The position numbers and the translations under genes are program-made. From Malachius bipustulatus (taxonomy: Eukaryota; Arthropoda; Insecta; Coleoptera; Melyridae): DNA of 64,000 nucleotides. The notes under the pieces are model-generated. The model was not told the DNA's origin. It saw only the letters and a program-made list of their open reading frames with translations, and ran no database searches. Position 1 is the stretch's first letter. Every line of letters begins with the position of its first letter. Shown one piece after another: positions 1 through 11,260 of the stretch. The stretch spans positions 50,624,012-50,688,011 of the forward strand of contig OU342630.1 in the NCBI GenBank assembly GCA_910589415.1, given 5' to 3'.

Positions 1-229
1 GTGTTGCGTGGTTGGCTGCCTTCGGTTAGATTGGGTAATTCATGTTCAACTTTACTTTTTCTCTCTTTTTTCTCTGTATATTTTTGTGCATTTTGCTTGT
101 GTGAAAAACATTGTTAGGTATATATGTGGTATTTTCTTTTGTTTTTCATTGAGTCACATAGAATTGTTTCTTGACTCTTTTCAAATTGTAATAAAATAAT
201 AATAATAATACATTTGGGTTGGGGATCCG

Positions 230-419
230 CTACAATGTTAGAGTTTTTAATATCGTGCTGCCTCCACTGTGCGCGCCATAGTTCCTCAGTTGAGAGATCG
301 GTTAAGTTGACTGGCTGTTCTAATTGCCAGGCAGTCTCGATTTCAGCTTTAGTTGCGAATTTGTGAGGACTGTGGAGCGCAACAAGACGTCTAAGTGAAG
401 GGGGGGCTATGTTGCTCAA
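230..419 (-). pseudogene. LINE reverse transcriptase C-terminal block
   Basis: The minus-strand frame begins NIAPPSLRR, matching the motif that follows the thumb in many LINE proteins (usually preceded by STPLPWLPV). It continues to a W-x-x-x-W motif (LWRAQW) and reaches ADPQPK just before the (ATT)n tail. This fixes the 3' end of the element near 195-215. Remnant only. Confidence 0.55.
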
Positions 420-905
420 GACAGGCTGTCGGAGTAGTTTTTATTGTCCCAATAATGACGCAATATTCCACAGCGGAGTAGATTAAGGCAAGGGCTCTGT
501 TTCTCAGTGTTCTCGAGGTTTTGTATGATATTCGAGCGTGTTCTTACTTTGGAAGCGACATTCTTCTGTCAGGGTTCGATCGAGTGTGACACGACGGTAT
601 GGATTATTTATAAGAGCCTTCAAGTTCGACATTGAGTTCTTAATTGAGTTGTTGAAATGAAAGGCTTAAACTTCAGCTTTAGTTGGATTTGGTCGAAGAC
701 CCAATTTCTTAAAGTATTCATTCTGACCTGGAGGTCATCATCTGTGGATATAAATTTCCGAGAGGCAGTGGTGGAGGAATCGGATGTTAATTCAGATAGA
801 TATTAAACATCAGAAGAGACACCACGGATTGCTGGGGGAGGCCATTTTGTAGACTTCGGAACTTGCTATTTTTAGCGTTCAGTGTCGTCTTGAAGAGTAT
901 GTCTC

Positions 906-1235
906 TCAGTCGTTCAGTAATTCATGTATTAGTTGTAGAAATTTCTTGCATGGAACTAAGCTGTTTAGTCCAGTGAGGAAGTCCTCTTTCCACACAGTAT
1001 CGTAAAACAGGTTTGGGATCTTACGCCTATCTATGATGTTTCTGTAGAACTCCGGAAGCCAGGCACGAGCTCTTAGGCCAGTATTCATTATAAATTCTGG
1101 GAAGATGTTGTCAATTCCCGCTGCTTTTCGGCACTTTATCTGTTGGAGTGCGGTATCTAGTTCTTCAGGAGTTACCTGGCTCATGACGGGCACGAGTTGC
1201 TTTTGACTATTCCGGATTTCATTGAGATGGTGCAT
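906..1235 (-). pseudogene. LINE reverse transcriptase N-terminal block
   Basis: A 109-residue open frame contains the start of a LINE reverse transcriptase. It shows an alternating helix ending QQIKCRKAAGIDNIFPEFI, equivalent to the K-A-x-G-x-D-x-I-x-x-E motif that opens the polymerase fingers, followed by a typical helix-rich stretch. The downstream part carrying the catalytic YxDD box is not visible in this frame. It lies between the endonuclease block and the C-terminal block of the same decayed element. Non-functional remnant. Confidence 0.65.
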
Positions 1236-1594
1236 AACTTCATTTTGAGCTCTTTAGCAATAATTAAAGGTTTTGACAGTTTTTTTATTCGCATGCTTAT
1301 GGTGTTGGAGTTTCTTCTTCTATGAGACCGTTATCTAATTTTCTTAACAGTTTCTCTAATAGGTTCTCTAACGTCTCCTTACATCTAGTCTTTCTGCCGT
1401 TGTTAAGCGACTATAGGAGTTGTTCGCCCAGATCTGTTCCAGTAGTTGTTTAAATAGGTCCCATTTCGTCTTTCGAAAATTCCATCTAGGGAGGAGTAGT
1501 GAGTTCGTTATAGGGGGTTGCGCAAAGTGTTGTGATTATAGGCCGATGTTGTGATTTAGGAAAGTGGTCAAGGACGTCCCTACGAGCATTGCCG

Positions 1595-1990
1595 CTATTG
1601 GTAGGGCTGGTGGACATAAATGTTAGACCAGAGTTGTACCCCTGTTCCATCTTCCTGAATGGAAGCTTGACTTTTGTTTTGCATCATACAGAAGGCTAAG
1701 GTTATTTCTTTCCGCCCTATCAGCCACTCTGTCTCCATCTTCATTGCTGTCATTATAGCCCCGCAGGTGTGGTGATGGGAGTTGAAATCGCCAGGACCAT
1801 ATCGTTTGGTCATCTAGCAATATACTTCTGGTACAGCTGGCTATTCCGTATTGTGGATAGTTAATTGCCCCGACGATGGTTGTAGCCCGGGATGTTACCT
1901 CTGGAGTATATTTTGTAGTTGTCTGCCGTGTGGGTTTCTTGGACTGTGACAACGTCGACGCTTTGACCATAAGGAGTTTTCCAATATATT
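1595..1990 (-). pseudogene. LINE endonuclease (EEP family) fragment
   Basis: Two overlapping minus-strand frames together carry the signatures of a LINE-type endonuclease/exonuclease/phosphatase domain. One frame has INYPQYGIAS and then NLSLLYDAKQ with SGRWNRGT. The other has GDFNSHH, the loop that carries catalytic Asp and His in this family. The conserved pieces switch frame around position 1750-1800, so at least one frameshift separates them. In a working element this domain nicks target DNA to prime reverse transcription. Here it cannot be made as one protein. The match is from family motifs, not a search. Confidence 0.7.
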
Positions 1991-2257
1991 CGCTTTTGCT
2001 GAGACTTATACCTACCTTCTATGTTTATCAAATGTTTATCAAGGGATCAAAGAGACAGTCGGCGGTTCGTTGTTGCTGCTTATTTAACGTTGCCCTGGAG
2101 GCATGTGTGACTGTTATATATTATATTATTTCCCAAATAATAGTTCTCTAGCAGCGGATGAAAAAAATTATTATTACTATAAGGAAAGTGCAGCATAGTT
2201 TCTCGCCAATTGGAGCCCGACGACCTGCTGCTCGAGGAAGGAGTAACAAATACTTAC

Positions 2258-2296
2258 CTCGGCGAAGTAAATGAATTTTTTCTCAATTACGTCCAT
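2258..2296 (-). CDS. Candidate first coding exon (13 codons), uncertain
   Basis: On the minus strand an ATG at 2296-2294 (context AACGATGG) opens 13 codons (MDVIEKKFIYFAE). They end exactly at GAG|GTAAGTAT, a strong splice donor whose GT is at 2257-2256. No stop interrupts it. The piece is too short to identify, and no downstream exon is recognisable because the DNA beyond it is a LINE. A chance match is quite possible. It is listed because start context, frame and donor agree. Confidence 0.2.
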
Positions 2297-2299
2297 CGT

Positions 2300-4870
2300 T
2301 AACGTTGCAACGTTTACGGGTAATGGCTGGAACAATTATCAACAGAACACATTTGAGTTCTTGAGGATGCCAGTTGATCGTCGTGATCATTTATACGATT
2401 TCGCAAAACAAAAGGATAATAAATAATAACAAAAAAGGATAATCCGCTCAATAAATTTAGTTAAATATGTCACTTTATTCGACTGTATTGGGTACTTATT
2501 AGAGAGCATCAATAATTTAGGTATCTAAGTATCAGAATATTCAAAACCATTCTATTAAGAGGAAGAAATAGTACAAATCATATCCATATGTTTTCGAGTT
2601 CTAAGGTCATCAAACTATGTAGTAGAAAAGCGTTGATATAATAGGTGCTTACTTCAATATAATCTAACAAATTAATTTACAATAATAGTTTGCAGGTACC
2701 TACAGTTAAAAAAAATCCCAGATTTCCTTTCATGCCGAAGAAAACAAAAATTGACCACAAACAACTGCGTGCCCGGAAGGTGTTTAGGTCCGCGTAGCCG
2801 TTTAAAATTTCCTCTCCGAAGTACCTTACATTCATTATGAAACTCCTACCCTAAATGTAAAATTGGCCAGTACCACAAAGAAGCGATTCGACAATTTAGC
2901 AGCTCACCTGAAATTATCCGCCCCGGCATTTTGAACGGGCCTCGATAAACGCTTCTTGGCCGGCGGGCATTCGTGATATTCCCTGTATTTCAGGTTTCAG
3001 GATCGAGAACGGTAGAATCTGTTATTACGTTGAATTATTTACCTGTCGGAACTGCCGTATAGGCGGGTATTTTCGGCAATTTATGCACGAAACACCGCTG
3101 GCGTGTGCAATACTAGCATCACAGACGGGACTTGAGATAAAGTAATGGTATTGACAGTTGTTGTTGCATGATCTGTAGTAGTTTTGATACATTTTTGCTA
3201 AGTAGACTTAAAACGAGTTAAAAAAGATGAAAGCATATAATTAGGTATAACCTTACTTCTTATCTGAATAAGAGTAGGTGCATCTAAAATGCAAAAAGGT
3301 CACAATAATTATGATGAAATATTCGGGTGGGCAGTAAAATATCGATTTTTTTTTCTTCGGAGTTAAACTTGGAGTTCAACAATAATTATTGACTGGCTTC
3401 TTTTTGAGGGGGAACAAATTTTTCATTCATCTTATATTTCCATTCACCACTTTACGTGGTGGGGATATGTGGGGAGTGTTTTTGGGAGTGTATTACATGT
3501 GTTGTAATTCGGGTAATTGGTATTATTCATCTGTAAACGAAATTTATTATATTGTTAACCAAAAATCCTTATTTGTTCTCTTTTCAGTTTCAAAAACCCT
3601 TGGCCTATCTTGCCCTTATATCTACGCCACTGTTAATTAGTTAATAACAAATTTCTTATAGTTTCGAGAGTTGAATATTGAAATGTCTTGCCTACTATTG
3701 ACTATTGAAAATGTCGCCCACCAAATTTGGATAACTACTTCCTGGATAAACTACTTCCTTTTAAAGTAATTGAAGAAAAATACAATTTTCTTTTAACCGC
3801 AATCTCTTTCATTGTATTTTTCAATAAAACTTTCCACATTATCGGCTCATTCAACTCGAGCAATAACAATAAACTATAAGTGGTAAGAAGCATCAACACC
3901 TTTGCCTACGATATTAAATCACTATAAAAGTCCTGGGACAACGTCTGTCGGCGCATCTCCGCATGCACATATCGTTTCGATCTTGGTAATAACACCGTCA
4001 CTTGGTCTGGTGATTACGTCGGCCAGATGTTGCGGAACGCGGTCAACTCTGCGTCCCGCTGAAGACGTCATCGAAGAGTCCATCAGAGCATGCCTGATGG
4101 ACGTCTTCACGGACTGTCCGGGATTCTCTTACTGTCGCATGGACCATGTAGGATATAAAAGGATGATTGTACCATTGGTGTGGGTATTTAACACGAAAAG
4201 GTGAACAATTTTATATGTGTACCTACCTAATAACACTGTATATCGACTGATTGATCTTACAAAAATTGAGCCTCTTGTAGAATCATTTTACTCTTATACA
4301 AAGAGACATCATTCCCGAAACATCAAGAGAGCTTGGTACCTGTTCTGTAGTTTTCTATTAATACAGTTTTTCTGCATGTTTTTGAATATGTTGGAAGATT
4401 AAACGTCAGATACGTCAAATTTATTATAGTGCACTTATTCAATGTCATCCACATTTTCATTAGCATATCTGTCAAAAATTAATTATCCATTAACTTGGAT
4501 CAAACCAACATTATCTTGTTAATTAAACTTTACCAGAAACATGCTTGGAGAAAAAGTATTGAACACAACTCGAATTGTAAGGCTAGGTCTATAATTACAA
4601 TTCTCAAAAAAACATTCAAGAACGTTAACAAAATGGGCACTCACTTTATCGATTTTTTTTAAATTGATGAAAAAATTAATTGTTAATTAATTCAAGAGGT
4701 AATTGAGGTGCCCTCCATCCTCCTGGACACATTTTAATACACGGTTTCTCACTCCACTAGAGGCACTCTGTATCAGTTCTAATTAGATCTAATTATTAGA
4801 TCTCAAATTTTAAATTAGATCTAATTTAGATCATATTTATCCTAATTCTGCCAAATAGGATTTTATTGAA
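2300..4870. other. Gene-free AT-rich stretch
   Basis: No convincing coding region or RNA gene. Slightly GC-richer patches lie at about 2740-3060 and 3940-4130. The second contains an imperfect inverted repeat, with GAAGACGTCATC at about 4061 facing GATGGACGTCTTC at about 4096. A cluster of overlapping AGATCTAATT palindromes lies at 4778-4838. The 100-residue frame at 3902-4204 has no recognisable domain. Confidence 0.5.
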
Positions 4871-4879
4871 TTTATTGAA

Positions 4880-5560
4880 TTTTTGATGTAAGGCTATAAA
4901 AATAAATCACATGGTGTGAGGTCGCAGGATCTGGCTGGCCATGTTATGGGTGTTACGACTAATACGTCGATCGTCAAAGTGCTCCCTCAGTAAATTGAGC
5001 TGTTTCGACAGTGAAATGTGGTCGTGCACCGTCCTGCTGAAATTATCCTGTTCGTCGTCTTGCAGCTCATAAACATACAGTCATCATAAATGGCTGAAGA
5101 ATTTCCTCCCTGTACCGCACAGCATTTATATTCCCTTCAAAAAAAAAGGTCCAATTAATCTCCTAGCACTAATCGCTGCCCAAACGTCCACTTTTTCAGG
5201 ATGAAGTGGCTTTTCAATAAACCCATCGGAATTGAAATATCCCGATCTTTGAAACCATGCTTCATCTGTGAAGAAAGTCTTGCTGAAAACTTCTTCGTTA
5301 TGTTGTAAATTTTGGGAAAACCGTCGACGAAAATTTAACCGCTCAGGAATGTCTCGAGGTAGAAACTATTGCACCACCGTCACTCGATAAGGATACAAGT
5401 GTGCTTCTTTCCGAAGTTGCCTATTCCAGCTTCCCACAGAAACAGCAATTTGTAGTAAATTCGATATTGTTGACATACCTATGACATTTGATTGATATAA
5501 TTCGTATTTTAAATAATTAAAATATGCCACCAGTACTTTTAACCTCATAAATTGTTTAAT
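4880..5560 (-). pseudogene. Degenerate Tc1/mariner-type (DUF4817-like) transposase
   Basis: Read on the minus strand, scattered frames give the ordered motifs of an IS630/Tc1/mariner transposase. LHPYRV-like (LYPYRVTVVQ) is near 5370. Then come FFTDEAWFQ with the first catalytic Asp near 5265, VDVWAAISARRLIGPFFFEG near 5190-5130, FQQDGARPHFT with the second Asp near 5030, and WPARSCDLTPCDLFL with the third Asp near 4910. The order and wording match the intact transposase at 15995-17080, so the two are related families. Frameshifts and stops (including TAG right after the last motif) make it dead. No TIRs were found around it. Confidence 0.8.
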
Positions 5561-5569
5561 TTATTTAGA

Positions 5570-7911
5570 GTGGATTATTCGAGGAAAAATCTACGCCAAT
5601 GAGATTGAAACGCTCAAACAAAGTTCTGTCAGTCTGCTGGATTTTCGGTTGACTGGACGCCTTTATATCGCTTACTCCGTAATGGCCACGGTTCATCACC
5701 TCGGATTTATTAATTAATTAATGATAGAGAAGGCTTATTAAAAGCCTTTCCATGCATCGAAATATCAGGGCACAGACGGGCGTGATAATTGAAGGTATTA
5801 AGACCGAGATACGAGAGGAACGAACACGCAAACCATGCACCATGACATCTTGCCGGGATTTCTCATTGTGACCGATGTATTAATGTGTTTCACTATTCAA
5901 ATTTAAAGATCGTCAAGAATTAATGCCGTGACTTTTTTTGCAAAATATTTCTTATTGTAATTTTAGTTGATTCGTCAAAAAATTCAAAACAAATGAAAAA
6001 GTTTTTTTTTATTAAAATATTCAGCTTGTGGACTGTGCTCTGAAATCAATGAATCATATTAGTCACATAATAATGAAGTTCCTTTATTTGGAAACAATAT
6101 TTAACCAGTTTCGGGCAAACGATCATCAACAGGACTACCTATGAGTTTTACCGTTAATTTTTTTTTAATTTCGTCTAACCAATGACAGAAAATCATTTTT
6201 TCCTCGATAAAGGTCGCAGATAAAACGAAACTATGAAGACATAAGATTCTAAACAAAACAGAAAACACACTTCGTATTTTACAGTTCAGCAGCGGTGCAC
6301 CGCAAAAAATTTCTGGGATAGAAAACGGGGCATGGCCCCTGAAAAAATATTAAAAAATATCTCCTTTTTTAGCGAGTTTTTTAGATCTTAGATTTTTTAT
6401 ATCTTACAATTTGGCATGCCCAATGATGTAAGCCCTAAAGCGTATCCTGTATTCAAATTTGAACTAAATATCTCAAAAACTATGGGAGCTCTGAAGAAAA
6501 AAATATTTTTTTTAATTTCAACATCCTGTAGATCGATAACAAAGCGGTTGCGGATCTATGTTTATATGAACTCTTAGGCATAAAAGGAGTTAAAGAATTT
6601 TTAACACCTTTTGCACTTAAGTACAAGCATGCAATTTAAGTATAGAAATTAAATTTTAAAATTTAAAAAAAGTTCCTGAGAGCTTTTTTCCAAAAAAAGT
6701 ATTTTCCAATTATTGAAATTGTTCTATGATTTTGTGACCATGTTACTAGGAGTAGAAGGGGGTAATTTTTTGGTGAATTCAATAGTTACTGCCGAGGCGA
6801 CGCCGAAGGCGAACAATTGAAAAAAGCAGCTTTTAACATTTCTCTACAAACCTACAAGTGTCTCGCGTCAGTGCGCTGTAAATCCTTCAACCTACGTTTC
6901 ATCCATCTTCCCTCATGCCGTGGTCTTATCTCTTGTTACAAAACTAGAGTTGTCAATTTTTCTGTCGTAATTGTCAAAAGATATTATTGTACTAGTACAA
7001 GAATGAAGAAATTATTTCTGGAAACATAATAGGGCCCTTCTGTAAGATGTATTCATAATATTGCGCATTAAACCCGAACAAATCATTAGATTTTATCTTT
7101 TATCATTGCATATCTGCACTGAATGGATATCTGCTTGGCATTTTTGATTCGAATTGGATAACGACAATGGTCATTAAATTTGGTATTAAATGGAACGCAT
7201 ATTTTAAGGTAAATCGGATCTTTTGTTCCAGTTCCTTTAGAGGCGTTCTGATTATGACAATTTTCCCCGTGGTTGGCCATGAAATTTATGGTTCCCATTT
7301 AGTGAATTAATGTACCCGTAGTCAGATAATGAAGTTATCAATGAGCCCGGTACAATTATTTTCCAGGCAGTGTCATTTATTGTTTCTAATAACTAAATAT
7401 AGGCATGTTTAATGACAGTTTATAGATAGAGTGTGTACTTTAGAGTGAACGTGACTGATTTATAAGCGGTCAGGTGGGTGGCTGCGATCGAGCATTAAAA
7501 CGTTTGACAAACTAATTATCAACGTTTAGTAGGTGGACTTCCCACAGGCAACTTTCTAAAATAAATTAATGCGCTCTTATGGAATAAATACATAAATTGA
7601 ATAATTCAGGATTAGTCTCTCTGATACGTACAGTTTACAGGTGTCTCTTCTATCATTATTTATTAATAATTATATTTCTGGCATTCGGTTTCAGATTAAC
7701 GGATCTTCGATTAATATTCGCGTCATCTTTCTTACCTACAGCAAGCGAATCGTGAGAAGTTTATAGACTTCGGTGATATTTTTATGGACCTACTAAATAA
7801 AACAATAAACTGATAAATTTCCATTTTTCCATTGCAAATTTTAAATAGTAACTAAAATTAGCAGACTACGTAAAACTTGAACTGTAAGGATAGTCAAGGA
7901 TAGATAATTAA
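5570..7911. other. Gene-free AT-rich stretch
   Basis: Nothing coding is recognisable. It holds a possible Penelope-type 3'-end motif at 6104-6133 (separate entry). The frames at 6817-7029 and 7086-7298 show no domain and look like chance. Confidence 0.5.
6104..6133 (-). other. Penelope-type or hammerhead-like 3'-end motif
   Basis: The minus strand reads CCTGTTGATGATCGTTTGCC followed by CGAAACTGGTT. The arrangement TGATGA, short stem, CGAAAC recalls the hammerhead-derived motif found at the ends of Penelope-like elements. The CTGATGA box is altered (CTGTTGATGA), and I do not see the third strand of the ribozyme core. Confidence 0.25.
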
Positions 7912-8306
7912 AGGGTGTTTGGTAATCGTTTTAACACAAAAGGCAGAAGAATTTTTTTCAAAAATCAGGCCGCGTTTAGGAAATATTTCCAAAAATGTAA
8001 AACTAAGGCTGCTGTGGTAAAAAGATTTTCTTAGTAACTGGATGGCCGCGAAATCGAGAGTCATGTATAAAATCAAATTTTAAGGATAAAAGAGAGAATA
8101 ACTTTTTTCAGGATCAGACAGCGTTTAGGAAATATTTCCAAAAATGTAAAATTTTATGTAGCAAACTCTTCTTATAGTTTTATAATAGTTTTGTTATAGT
8201 TTATAAAACGAGGCCTAATCTTGAAAAAAATTAGTTTTTCATTTATGTTTAAAATGCAACTTTAAACATGACGCTTAATTTTGGCTGCCCAGTTACCAAA
8301 CACCCT
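7912..8306. mobile_element. Non-autonomous inverted-repeat element (MITE), CAGGGTGT ends
   Basis: The ends AGGGTGTTTGGTAA (7912) and TTACCAAACACCCTG (ending 8306) form a 14-15 bp TIR. Inside is a direct repeat, GCGTTTAGGAAATATTTCC and neighbouring bases, near 7971 and again near 8124. There is no transposase. The ends resemble mariner-derived MITEs; a flanking TA duplication is not clean. Confidence 0.65.
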
Positions 8307-9697
8307 GTGTACTTTCGTTTTCTTACCTAATAAAAAAATAAAATAAAAATTACTCTTTTAGTAATAAATAAATTATCGTCATAAATCGAATCTGTAATAA
8401 TAGCAAAGATAACCGAGTCAAGCAGTGCTTAAAATACTGATGTGTACTTCTTCAAACCGAAAAGAACTGCAAGATGGTACATTATCCTGGAAAATAATTA
8501 CGACAATACTCATTTGCATATGCAAAGTAGAACACCAACCAGCGGACTGACGCGAGCTCAACTCTTTGCAACTGTTGAACTTCTGGTTAACACGCCACTA
8601 CTTCATATTTATTTTCTGCCATTGATGTTCATGTTCGGTATAATATTAGCTCGTGTTAGCTATGAAAGATGAGTGTAATTATAGCAGCGGAGCAAGACCT
8701 AGGTGACAAATAGTACCTCACCTGAGATACGCAGAAATTGTTTTCTTAAAAAAAAATACTGGGACATGCTTTCCAGTCTATTAACTAGTTCGCTTCAGTT
8801 GCCTACAAGAAAATGATTGTTTCTTTTACGAAGTAACGTCGGTCTTAACTGTGTAGATATTAGATGATAAGACATTTGTTCTCTGGTAATTTTGGCTTCG
8901 AGAACTGCCTAATTCAGCCAAAGACACATTTTTATGTAAACAGTTGAAAAACTGATTCAAATGTAAAATTAGTACCTACCAAAGTAGCAAAATTTGTAAT
9001 GAGACTCTGCATGAGAAGAACTCGATAAAAGCTCGAGGTTATGGCCAAGCTCGTTAGCGTGGTCGCACACTCGATGAGTTCGGGAGAACATGAAGGCATT
9101 TGTTCTTGCGTTTCCTCGAAAATCTTTCCTTGAGGAACGTGAAGAGATATTTGGGAGAAGAGGTCAGGAAAATTAATGTGATCATTCAAAAAACCCGAGG
9201 GGAAACGAACGAGTATACACGCGCCGAGCTTCAAGACTTTTGAAACCGAATTCGTCCAGAACTACCCCTCTGGATAACCTCGAGAATGACATGAACCTAT
9301 CAACTTACAATGTAGAAATAGTAAACAAAGTTATGTAAAAAATGAGTTAAGTGACCATCAGAAAACGCAGTCATATACAAACATGGGCAGAACAGGGGTA
9401 ATAAACAAATAAATATTGTATGGCTGTGGTAAAGCCCAAGTGTCAGAAGTTTTCAAGTTTCTTCAAGGGCCTACGACATATTATGTTATTAATGACTGCT
9501 GTGAAGACCCCCTTTTTTTACTAACTTTTTTTACCACTATAATTTTGGTCACCCATCCAAGTACTGACCAAACAAAGCCATGCTGCACTTTAGAGATCGT
9601 TTGACCGAAACTCAGGGGTACTAAAGAGTGGGATCAGGGTAGCAGTATATGTATTGAAAAAATCAAATATCATTTATCTCCGTAACTACATTCCCAG
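8307..9697. other. Gene-free stretch
   Basis: No gene or repeat recognised. The 100-residue minus-strand frame at 8932-9234 has no motif I know. Confidence 0.5.
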
Positions 9698-9854
9698 ATC
9701 AAAATTGATTGCAGTAACTAACAGTACCTACTGAAAAAGCCATTTCAGAGAAGCGACAAGCAGAAAATTTTCCTCTAAATGTAAGTTTCTGCTTGCCGCT
9801 TCTCTGAAATTACTATTTTAGTAAACAATGTCAGTTACTACCGTCACTTTTGAT
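9698..9854. repeat. Long imperfect hairpin (inverted repeat)
   Basis: The inner arms TTTCAGAGAAGCGACAAGCA (about 9745) and its complement (about 9790-9812) pair with one mismatch around a loop of about 20 nt. Weaker complementarity continues outward through AGTAACT and GATCAAAA on both sides. It could be a small foldback element or a structured RNA. No TIR motif shared with neighbouring elements is seen. Confidence 0.6.
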
Positions 9855-10887
9855 GTTTATATAGGCGAAGAATCAAAAATTGGAGATCAAAAATTACTTT
9901 CAAATAAAGGTCGCAAGCCCTTCCGATTAAAAAATTTAGGGGTGATAGTGAAAGCGGCTATAGTCGCGTTTCCCAATCAATGATGCCATTGGCTGGGCGA
10001 CCAAGAAACCCATTTTTTACGAAAATGGCTCAATTCCTATTTATGACCGCCTATTATGATCTAAGATGAAAATTTTGCGCCCTCAGGTTCGTCCATGCGA
10101 GTTTTCCAAGATGCGATATTGCGATTTTACCGTTGTAAACTCTTATGTAAACGTTTAATTTCCTCTTTTTATAACTTCCGTCACACAGTCGCAAAACTGA
10201 GAGCTCCGAACTCAAATCTAATAGCGTATTTTTTTTACCATGGATTCTCCCCTCCCCCTTCCAATTAAGGAGCACAAATTCAAGATTACCAAAATCAAAA
10301 ACTATGATTATGGAATTATGACACCTGATTGAGACCCTTGATCAACTGAGACCCCACTTCCACCTCCGTGCTACACGCATATCGCTTAACTACGCCTTCA
10401 ATATATCCTCAAATCCCAATTGTTTTTCAACTTCCCCTTATTGATTTAAATAGACAAAAGGTGAAAAAACCAACGTATACGCAGAATTAAATCTGAGACA
10501 AATCTTCACAGCCCTAGGTCACAATCCATCTCTCCAACCCTCCCAGCTCGCTGGGCCTCATCTCGACTCCCTCTTAACCTATCACTCTCAAGATTCAAGA
10601 ATCTCAAGAACTCTCAAGAATCCATAACCATAGCAAGCAGGTATTCACGCAGAACTTCAGAGAAGCAATTTCCCGCTACCCCAATTTGAACAGACATATC
10701 TTAAGTCCGATGACAAAGTCTCTTGCTCCGTAATTACCCCTTCTAGCTATTCGCCTCCCTAATCATCTCTAACCCCGAGCATCACTTCATTATCTGCTCC
10801 AATTTACTTAGTGCTCTTCAAACCATCCACCTTATCTTCCCCTCAAAAGACCTTTTTTTATACAGATTATATTTAAACTTAGTGAAT
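9855..10887. other. Gene-free stretch
   Basis: No gene recognised. The part from 10320 to 10830 is pyrimidine-rich on the plus strand and has only short frames. Confidence 0.5.
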
Positions 10888-11260
10888 GCCAAGTAGTAGT
10901 AGTAGTAGTAGTATGGTGGGTTGGGGTGGTGCACCCCAAGCGACTAGGCCACCGAGGGCCCTTTTCGCCGCACCCAAACCAACCCAAAACAACCCAAAGG
11001 TTGTTGTATGAGAGGAGTTTCATTTCTTCCTCTTGTAGCTCCTCAGACCCAAAGATGTTGAGCCTGAGGTTGCTATATACCTCGCATACGCCTACATAAT
11101 GGTGGGAGTCCTCGTCATCCATTCCGCATTTAGGACAGACCTGGTCCCGAGTGACCCCCATCACTTGTAGGTGTCTGTTCAGACTGCTGTGACCGGTGAG
11201 AACCCCGACTAGTAGTCTGAGTTCTTTCCGGTTCATGCCGGAGTGAATGCCACAGTAGAA
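10888..11260 (-). mobile_element. 5'-truncated LINE 3' end, (ACT)n tail
   Basis: The minus-strand frame 11236-10832 contains LRLLVGVLTGHSSLNRHL followed by a cysteine/histidine knuckle, CPKCGMDDEDSHHYVGVC. This is the C-terminal end of RNase H-bearing LINE proteins of the R1/jockey kind. The tail is (ACT)n on the minus strand, seen as (AGT)n at about 10890-10913. The frame runs through the tail, so the normal stop has been lost or lies elsewhere. A related copy lies at 53778-54440; both share a GGCGAAAAG...GTGGCCTAGTCGCTTGG segment. Confidence 0.8.

Larger units (their letters stand above)
195..2000 (-). mobile_element. Degenerate non-LTR retrotransposon (LINE), minus strand
   Basis: Three protein blocks lie in the right order for a LINE read on the minus strand: an endonuclease block (about 1990-1600), a reverse transcriptase block (1235-906) and a reverse transcriptase C-terminal block (about 419-230). 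The 3' end runs into an (ATT)n tail, seen as (AAT)n on the plus strand at 189-213. The blocks lie in different frames with stops between them, so the copy is dead. The clade cannot be fixed by eye. Confidence 0.75.

Noticed and set aside
3902..4204. 100-codon plus-strand frame
   Set aside because: No motif, no promoter or splice context; a shorter overlapping frame exists on the other strand. Probably chance in a GC-richer patch.
8932..9234. 100-codon minus-strand frame
   Set aside because: No recognisable domain and no supporting context.
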